From positions 248,001 to 312,000 of the forward strand of contig NZ_JOJL01000002.1 of assembly GCF_000721705.1 (NCBI RefSeq): 64,000 bases of DNA, read 5' to 3'. Under the pieces are notes generated by a model. It made no database searches, was not told the origin of the DNA, and saw only the letters and a program-made list of their open reading frames with translations. Shown here piece by piece: positions 59,482 through 64,000 of the stretch; position 1 is the stretch's first letter; each line of letters opens with the position of its first letter. The stretch is from Actinoplanes subtropicus (lineage in GTDB: Bacteria > Actinomycetota > Actinomycetes > Mycobacteriales > Micromonosporaceae). Position numbers and translations under genes: made by a program.

Positions 59482-61998
59482 ATGACGCGAAAAGCCCTCC
59501 TGATCGGCGCGCAGACCAACGGCCTGGGCGGCGTTCTCCACGATGTCGAGGCGATGGCCGGCGCGCTGGAACCGCGCGGCTTCACGGTGCGGCGGCTCAG
59601 CACACCGGACGCGACCCGGGCGGCGGTGCTCGACGCGTACGAGAAGGTCATCGCCGACGCGCGGCCGGACGACGCCCTCGTGCTCTACTACAGCGGCCAC
59701 GGCGGCCGCCTGCCCGCGCCGGACGGCCCGGACCTGCAGTTCATCGTCCCCGACGACTACAACGACTCGAGCGACGGCGACTTCCGGGGCATCACCGGCG
59801 TCGAGCTGTCCGTCCTGCTGGCCCGCCTGACCGACAGGACCCGCAACGTCACCGTGATCCTGGACTGCTGCCATGCCGCCCACATGTCGCGCGATGTGAG
59901 CCTGCGCCTCAAGACGTTGCTGCGAACGGCCCCCGCGCACTGGCAGCCGACCTACGAGGCGGTCCAGGCGCACCTGGCCGAGCTGGCCGCGGCCGGTCTC
60001 GAGGTGGACCGGCGGTCGCTGGTCAGCAACCCGTACGCGGTGCGCGTGGTGGCCTGCTCGCCCACCGAGTCGGCGTGGGAGGGCGCCAACCGGGACGGCG
60101 TCCGGATGGGCCTGCTGACCGACGCGCTCTCCCGGGCGCTGCGCGACAACCGGCCGGCCCGGGTCAACTGGGCGACGATGCTGGAGGCGGTCCGGCGGTC
60201 CGTGCAGGAGCTCGCGCCGGCCCAGCGCCCGGAGGCCGAGGGGCCGTCGACCCGGGAGCCGTTCGAGCCGACCGACCTCGACCCGCTCGCCGGCCTGCCG
60301 CTCGTGCCGGCCGAGCCGGACTACGTCGAGGTGCTCGGCGCGCCGCTGCTCGGGGTGGAGCTGGGCGACGAGTTCGCCATCATGCCGAGCGGCGCCGGCG
60401 GACCGCAGGACGGCCCGGCCATCGGTACCGCGACGGTCGACCGGATCCTGCCGACCTCGGCTCTCGCCCGCTTGCGACTCCCGTCCGGCGACGCGAAGGT
60501 GCCGGTCGACGCCCGCGCCCACCGGACGCATGCGGCGGCGCCGGCGCTGCCGGTCCGGCTGCCGGCCGATCACCCGGTGGCGGCGTCGCTGGCCGGCGCG
60601 CTGGCGTTGCGGGCGCTCGTGGTTCCGGCGCCGGCGGGCGAGCCGGCACCGGTCGAGGTGATCGTCGACGCCCGGGACGGGCTGGTGGTGCGGGACAGCA
60701 TCGGGCCGTTGCACCAGCCGTATCCGGCCACGCCGCTGGGCATCAGCTCGATCGCCGACAACCTGCAACGCATCGCCCAGGCGACCACGCTGCGCCGGCT
60801 CGGCGGGGATCCGGCCCGGCCGCTGGCACACGACGTGACCGTCGAGTGGGGCCGGGTGCGCGACGGCCGGGCCGAACCGTTGCCGGCGTCGGGGGCACTG
60901 CTTTTCGCGTACGAGGGGGAGCGGGTCTACTTCCGGCTGACCAATCTCGGCGAGCAGACGAGGTACGTGTCCCTCGTCGACATCGGCGTGGCGTACCGGG
61001 TCGCCGTGCTCACCGCGGCGGACCCCGGCGGCGTCCGGCTCGAGAAGGGCGCGTCGTACACGTACGGCTGGGATGACGTCGCCCGGCGCCTGACCGGGGT
61101 GGAGATGAAGTGGCCGGAGGGGGTGGACACCACCTACGCCCGGCCGGAGACGGTGCTGGCCCTGATCAGCGACGGCCCGGTCGACGTGTCGGTGCTGCAG
61201 CAGCGGACGGTCCGGGCGGCCCGTAAGCTCACCGCCCGCCCCGGGCTGGAGAGCCTGCTGGCGCAGATCGCGACCGGGACCACCCGCGACATCAGCGACC
61301 CGCCGGCCGAACAGGTCCGGTACGCCGTCGAGCCGATCGACTTCACGGTCAGCCCCAACCGGCCGCCGGCCGTCGAGCGGGCGGCGTTCCTGGTCGACGA
61401 CCGCCCGGCCGAGCCGGTCCGCCTGTTGTCGGCGCGCGGCCCGGCCCCGGGTGCGGTCGCCGTCCGCATCGACGAGCTGGTCGTGCACCGGAACCGCGCC
61501 CTCGGCGGCGCCGACATCCGGATCGACACGCTGGTGCTCACCGGGGGGACGGGCGACCGGCCGGCGTACCGCGCCGAGACGATGCGGTTCAGCAACATCC
61601 GCGACGGCGACCGGCTGCCGCTCGAGCGCGCGCTGATCTACCACGGCCCGGCCGCCGACTTCCTCGACATCGCCATCTGGGTGTCCCGGGACACCACCGG
61701 CGCCCAGGCCCTCGGCACGCTGCTGGAGCACAAGCTGACCAGCCCGGTCGTCCAGCTGGCCGAGGCGCAGGTGGCCGGCCTGGTGCTCGGCGCGCCGCAC
61801 GCGGCGGCCGCCGTGGCCGTGGCGGGCGCGACCGCCGTGCTCGTCAACGCCGGCTACGAGCTGCTCACCGGCGTGGTGGGCCCGAGCATCGGGCTCTACC
61901 GGACGTCCCTGCTGGCCCAGGAGGGGTTCGGCGTCGGCCGGCACGAGCGGCACCCCCAGGACTTTTCCTTCGCGTACTCGATCGAAGCGGTGGACTGA
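59482..61998 (+). CDS. Caspase-family (C14) protease, effector of a conflict locus
   Basis: An 838-aa protein. The N-terminal caspase domain (about 1-240) has the catalytic His73 in LYYSGHGG and Cys130 in VTVILDCCHAAHM. The region about 240-620 is beta-rich and resembles the extra domains seen after caspases in actinobacterial conflict systems. The last about 200 residues (VRIDELVVHRNRALGGADIRIDTLVL ... TSPVVQLAEAQVAGLVLGA) look like a C2/beta-sandwich domain, perhaps for membrane targeting. It starts with ATG 59482 after GAGAGGGG. The EACC1-like gene follows after 29 bp. Confidence 0.88.
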   Translation: MTRKALLIGAQTNGLGGVLHDVEAMAGALEPRGFTVRRLSTPDATRAAVLDAYEKVIADARPDDALVLYYSGHGGRLPAPDGPDLQFIVPDDYNDSSDGDFRGITGVELSVLLARLTDRTRNVTVILDCCHAAHMSRDVSLRLKTLLRTAPAHWQPTYEAVQAHLAELAAAGLEVDRRSLVSNPYAVRVVACSPTESAWEGANRDGVRMGLLTDALSRALRDNRPARVNWATMLEAVRRSVQELAPAQRPEAEGPSTREPFEPTDLDPLAGLPLVPAEPDYVEVLGAPLLGVELGDEFAIMPSGAGGPQDGPAIGTATVDRILPTSALARLRLPSGDAKVPVDARAHRTHAAAPALPVRLPADHPVAASLAGALALRALVVPAPAGEPAPVEVIVDARDGLVVRDSIGPLHQPYPATPLGISSIADNLQRIAQATTLRRLGGDPARPLAHDVTVEWGRVRDGRAEPLPASGALLFAYEGERVYFRLTNLGEQTRYVSLVDIGVAYRVAVLTAADPGGVRLEKGASYTYGWDDVARRLTGVEMKWPEGVDTTYARPETVLALISDGPVDVSVLQQRTVRAARKLTARPGLESLLAQIATGTTRDISDPPAEQVRYAVEPIDFTVSPNRPPAVERAAFLVDDRPAEPVRLLSARGPAPGAVAVRIDELVVHRNRALGGADIRIDTLVLTGGTGDRPAYRAETMRFSNIRDGDRLPLERALIYHGPAADFLDIAIWVSRDTTGAQALGTLLEHKLTSPVVQLAEAQVAGLVLGAPHAAAAVAVAGATAVLVNAGYELLTGVVGPSIGLYRTSLLAQEGFGVGRHERHPQDFSFAYSIEAVD

Positions 61999-62027
61999 CC
62001 ACCGCTCCTGCCCAGAAAGGTGCCGGA

Positions 62028-62252
62028 ATGGCCAAGAAAATCATCATCGGACAGTCGGAGTGGACCATCAAGGACGCCGATGCCGAGGCGGTCGTCAGCA
62101 AGCTGCGGGACGCGCTGACCCAGCGGGCGACGGTCGAACTGCCGCTGGCCGACGCCGAGGGCCGGGCGGTGAGCGTGTTCGTCAACGGCGCCACGGTGCC
62201 CAGCCTGGTGCTCGACCTGGACGAGGGCCCACGCCCCAGCGAGATGTCGTAG
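62028..62252 (+). CDS. EACC1-like small protein (effector-associated constant component)
   Basis: A 74-aa protein: MAKKIIIGQSEWTIKDADAEAVVSKLRDALTQRATVELPLADAEG, ending VPSLVLDLDEGPRPSEMS. It fits the small 'effector-associated constant component' proteins that accompany caspase and trypsin effectors in actinobacterial conflict loci, although this short sequence could also be a general small alpha/beta protein. It is co-directional with the caspase and followed by a strong hairpin terminator. Confidence 0.6.
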   Translation: MAKKIIIGQSEWTIKDADAEAVVSKLRDALTQRATVELPLADAEGRAVSVFVNGATVPSLVLDLDEGPRPSEMS

Positions 62253-62266
62253 CGAACCGGCGACCA

Positions 62267-62295
62267 GGGCCGGGCTCCGCAGTGGAGCCCGGCCC
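62267..62295. terminator. Hairpin terminator after the caspase/EACC1 pair
   Basis: A perfect 12-bp stem GGGCCGGGCTCC/GGAGCCCGGCCC with loop GCAGT, starting 15 bp after the EACC1-like stop. No T run, as usual for this GC content. It makes caspase and EACC1 one transcription unit. Confidence 0.8.
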
Positions 62296-62340
62296 GTACG
62301 TATCCGGCGCCGGTTCGCGGGCCTCGTACGTAATCGGCGG
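62294..62340. repeat. Two direct repeats CGTACGTA(A)TCGGCG-like
   Basis: CCGTACGTATCCGGCG (62294-62309) and TCGTACGTAATCGGCG (62324-62339) are imperfect direct repeats 30 bp apart (about three helical turns) upstream of the sigma-like gene. They could be an operator pair. Confidence 0.45.
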
Positions 62341-62362
62341 TATCTCTTCCGGCGGCTCTGCC

Positions 62363-62372
62363 CGTCCGTCGG
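62363..62372 (+). promoter_or_regulatory. Diverged copy of the conflict-locus motif (CGTCCGTCGG)
   Basis: Matches TGTCCGTCAG at 8 of 10 positions, 21 bp upstream of the sigma-like gene. Weak on its own, supported by its position. Confidence 0.3.
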
Positions 62373-62393
62373 CCGCGCCACGAACCTGATGCC

Positions 62394-63386
62394 ATGGCCG
62401 AGAACTCCTCGATCCGAAGCCTGGCCGAGGCCGGGCACCTCGCGCACCACTACCGGGCGGCGTCGCCGGCGGAACGGCGGGCGCTTCGCGCGGCCGCGGC
62501 CGAGATCGCCGGCCGCATCGTCTTCCACCGGGTCACCCGGCCGATGGAGCACCGGCGGCGGCACCGGGCCTGCGCCTCGGGCGTGCGCCACCTGGAGCCC
62601 GACTGCCTGGACCGCTACCACGACGACGTCGACGGCGTCCTCGACGACCTGTTCGCCCACGCCGACCGGCCGATCGCGAACCTCGAGGGCTGGATCACCG
62701 CGCGGCTGCGCCGGTCCACCGTGGACGCCCATCGCCGTCGCCGCGGCGAACGTGGTGCGCAGCAACGCCCGCGGCCGCCGGCCTGGCTCATCGCCGAGCT
62801 CGGCGGCGACCCGTGGCGGGTCGAGCTGGCCCGGGCGATCCTCGAGTGGGTCGGGGTCGAGGCGACGGCCGGCCGCTCGATCTGGCCGCTGACCGCCTGG
62901 ACCGAGCGGCGGATCGCGGTCACCGGGGAGCACGACGCCGGCGAGGCCGCCGTGGCGGCCGAGGTGGAGGCTGTCCTGGCGACCATGCGCCGGCGCCGCG
63001 GCTGGTACGAGAAGAACGTGGAGCGGCCGCTCGGCCGCAAGGAGGCGGCGGTCTGGTTCCCGGCCGGTGCCGACGACGGCGAGCCGGAACCGCTGGCCCT
63101 GGTGCCGCCCTACGAGCGGGACGACGCCGAGCTGCGGGCGCTGGCGGCCCGGGCGATCGAGCTGATCGCGGCCCGGCTGGCCCGCGACGAGAAGGCGGCC
63201 GACGTGGTGCCCGAGGTGCTGGCCGCCGTGTTCGGGGAGTTGCCGGCGGCGCACGGGCTGGACCGGGTGCCGGGCGCCGACCGGGGCGGGCCGGAGGAGG
63301 TGGTCGCGCTCATCGCCGAGCCGGCCCGCCTGCGCCGCGTCATCGCGACGGTCGTCCGCCTCCTGGGCGGCCGTGCCGAGCCCTGA
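62394..63386 (+). CDS. Sigma-factor-region-2-like protein of the caspase locus
   Basis: A 330-aa protein starting with ATG 62394. Residues about 70-125 (DRYHDDVDGVLDDLFAHADRPIANLEGWITARLRRSTVDAHRRRRGERG) resemble sigma-70 region 2, including the LEGWLxxRLRxxxVDAHRRRRG stretch that binds core polymerase and the -10 element. No region 4 with its helix-turn-helix is recognisable; the C-terminal 170 residues are helical. It could be a specialised or decoy sigma for this locus. It is convergent with the DUF6232-like gene (7 bp between stops). Confidence 0.6.
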   Translation: MAENSSIRSLAEAGHLAHHYRAASPAERRALRAAAAEIAGRIVFHRVTRPMEHRRRHRACASGVRHLEPDCLDRYHDDVDGVLDDLFAHADRPIANLEGWITARLRRSTVDAHRRRRGERGAQQRPRPPAWLIAELGGDPWRVELARAILEWVGVEATAGRSIWPLTAWTERRIAVTGEHDAGEAAVAAEVEAVLATMRRRRGWYEKNVERPLGRKEAAVWFPAGADDGEPEPLALVPPYERDDAELRALAARAIELIAARLARDEKAADVVPEVLAAVFGELPAAHGLDRVPGADRGGPEEVVALIAEPARLRRVIATVVRLLGGRAEP

Positions 63387-63393
63387 TGCGTCC

Positions 63394-63927
63394 TCAGTTC
63401 GAGCCTTCGAAGATCTTCTTGTCGCCGAGGACCTTGTCCCCGCCGACCTTGTCGCCGTACACGAACTCGAGGTTGTCCACCCGGACCTCGAACTCCGCGG
63501 CCGGATTGTCGATCGCGTCGGTGACCTGCATGGTCAGCTCGTCGATCTGCGCCTTGTCCGTGCTCACCACGGCGGCCTCCTCGCTGCCGGCCATGGCGAC
63601 GCGCAGCACGTACACCCGGGGCAGCCGCAGCAGGCGGACGAGCCCGGCGAGGTGGAACACCAGGAGGCCGCCGACGATCGGCCAGAACACCACCCAGGCG
63701 GCGGTGGGCAGCGCCCGGCCGAGCTTGGCCATGGCGATCGCGCCGAGGACGGCGAACATGATGGTGGCGCCGGCGCGGCGGCCGAAGTCCACGAAGATCG
63801 GCAAGCGTTTCAGCCGCAGCTGGACCGGATGGATCCGGACCACGTGCGACAGCGGGTAGGCCTCCGATCCGACCCACAGGATCCGCCGACTGATCCGGAC
63901 CCGGACGGCCGTGCGCTTGACCTTCAT
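63394..63927 (-). CDS. DUF6232-like membrane protein with GDK-rich tail
   Basis: A 177-aa protein. The N-terminus VRISRRILWVGSEAYPLSHVVRIHPVQLRLKR is the DUF6232 signature, followed by two membrane helices (about 52-70 and 75-97) and a soluble C-terminal domain. It ends with YGDKVGGDKVLGDKK, repeated G-D-K units resembling tails of other conflict-system proteins that may bind a shared adaptor. ATG 63927 has a weak ribosome site; motif copy E lies 43 bp upstream. Confidence 0.75.
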   Translation of the reverse strand: MKVKRTAVRVRISRRILWVGSEAYPLSHVVRIHPVQLRLKRLPIFVDFGRRAGATIMFAVLGAIAMAKLGRALPTAAWVVFWPIVGGLLVFHLAGLVRLLRLPRVYVLRVAMAGSEEAAVVSTDKAQIDELTMQVTDAIDNPAAEFEVRVDNLEFVYGDKVGGDKVLGDKKIFEGSN

Positions 63928-63970
63928 GACCCAGCCCCCCTCGGGACTCGACAGTGACCACCGTCGTGAT

Positions 63971-63999
63971 CTGACGGACAGGATCCCGCTGTCCGTCAG
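63971..63999. promoter_or_regulatory. Divergent motif pair (copies E and F of CTGTCCGTCAG) at the window end
   Basis: The minus-strand copy (63971-63981) faces the DUF6232-like gene, and the plus-strand copy (63989-63999) faces a gene beyond the window. The two are exact inverted 11-bp copies with a 7-bp spacer, the same layout as between the CHAT and GrpE genes. Confidence 0.8.
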
Positions 64000-64000
64000 A

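Overview
The window is very GC-rich DNA with strong GC at third codon positions, frequent GTG starts and many 4-base start/stop overlaps. Gene content includes a ROK-regulated sugar ABC operon, LuxR-type ATPase regulators, an F420-type LLM enzyme, an ECF sigma factor and an LppU-like protein. Together these point to a filamentous high-GC actinomycete, most likely Micromonosporaceae (Actinoplanes-like); the family level is inference. No tRNA, rRNA or CRISPR array was seen.

0-5.1 kb, minus strand: a sugar/polyol import operon (ROK repressor, ABC ATPase, permease, lipoprotein binding protein, sugar oxidoreductase cut by the window edge). 5.2-7.0 kb: NarL/LuxR-type two-component pair. 7.2-10.8 kb: a small unknown protein, a MEDS-STAS sensor and an ATPase-LuxR regulator.

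10.9-24.7 kb: a beta-oxidation-style catabolic island. It has a Zn alcohol dehydrogenase, five intact SDRs plus one SDR remnant, three acyl-CoA dehydrogenases, enoyl-CoA hydratase, an OB-fold protein with a thiolase, an APH-type kinase, TetR, an orphan solute-binding lipoprotein, NTF2-like and EthD proteins. Eight copies of a 13-bp palindrome (consensus TGAACTNAGTTCA) lie in front of nearly every transcription unit and define a local TetR regulon. The APH kinase plus acyl-CoA dehydrogenase plus SDR trio resembles the lvaA/lvaC/lvaD set used for 4-hydroxyacyl-CoA catabolism.

24.9-30.2 kb: a secreted FG-GAP repeat protein, then an ECF sigma factor overlapping an ABC-2-type exporter operon.

30.2-45.2 kb is the most interesting region. 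A 1084-aa CHAT protease is divergent from an eight-gene operon: GrpE-like factor, lidless Hsp70, FN3-like scaffold, zinc-ribbon GTPase, GAP1-type protein, membrane zinc-ribbon GTPase, 50-aa membrane peptide and TerD-like protein. This fits GTPase/protease conflict (immunity or abortive) systems of multicellular bacteria, here with its own chaperone pair. 59.5-64 kb holds a second conflict locus: caspase, EACC1-like small protein, sigma-region-2-like protein and a DUF6232-like membrane protein. A shared element CTGTCCGTCAG stands in front of the CHAT gene, the GrpE/Hsp70 operon, the LppU-like gene, the caspase, the DUF6232-like gene and the next gene beyond the window. It links two loci 25 kb apart.

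Between them lie an LLM oxidoreductase, a 1584-aa protein of the type delivered by extracellular contractile injection systems, a diguanylate cyclase, a degraded stretch with gene fragments and a perfect 34-bp hairpin (53.3-54.8 kb), small orphan genes and a 950-aa LuxR-type regulator.
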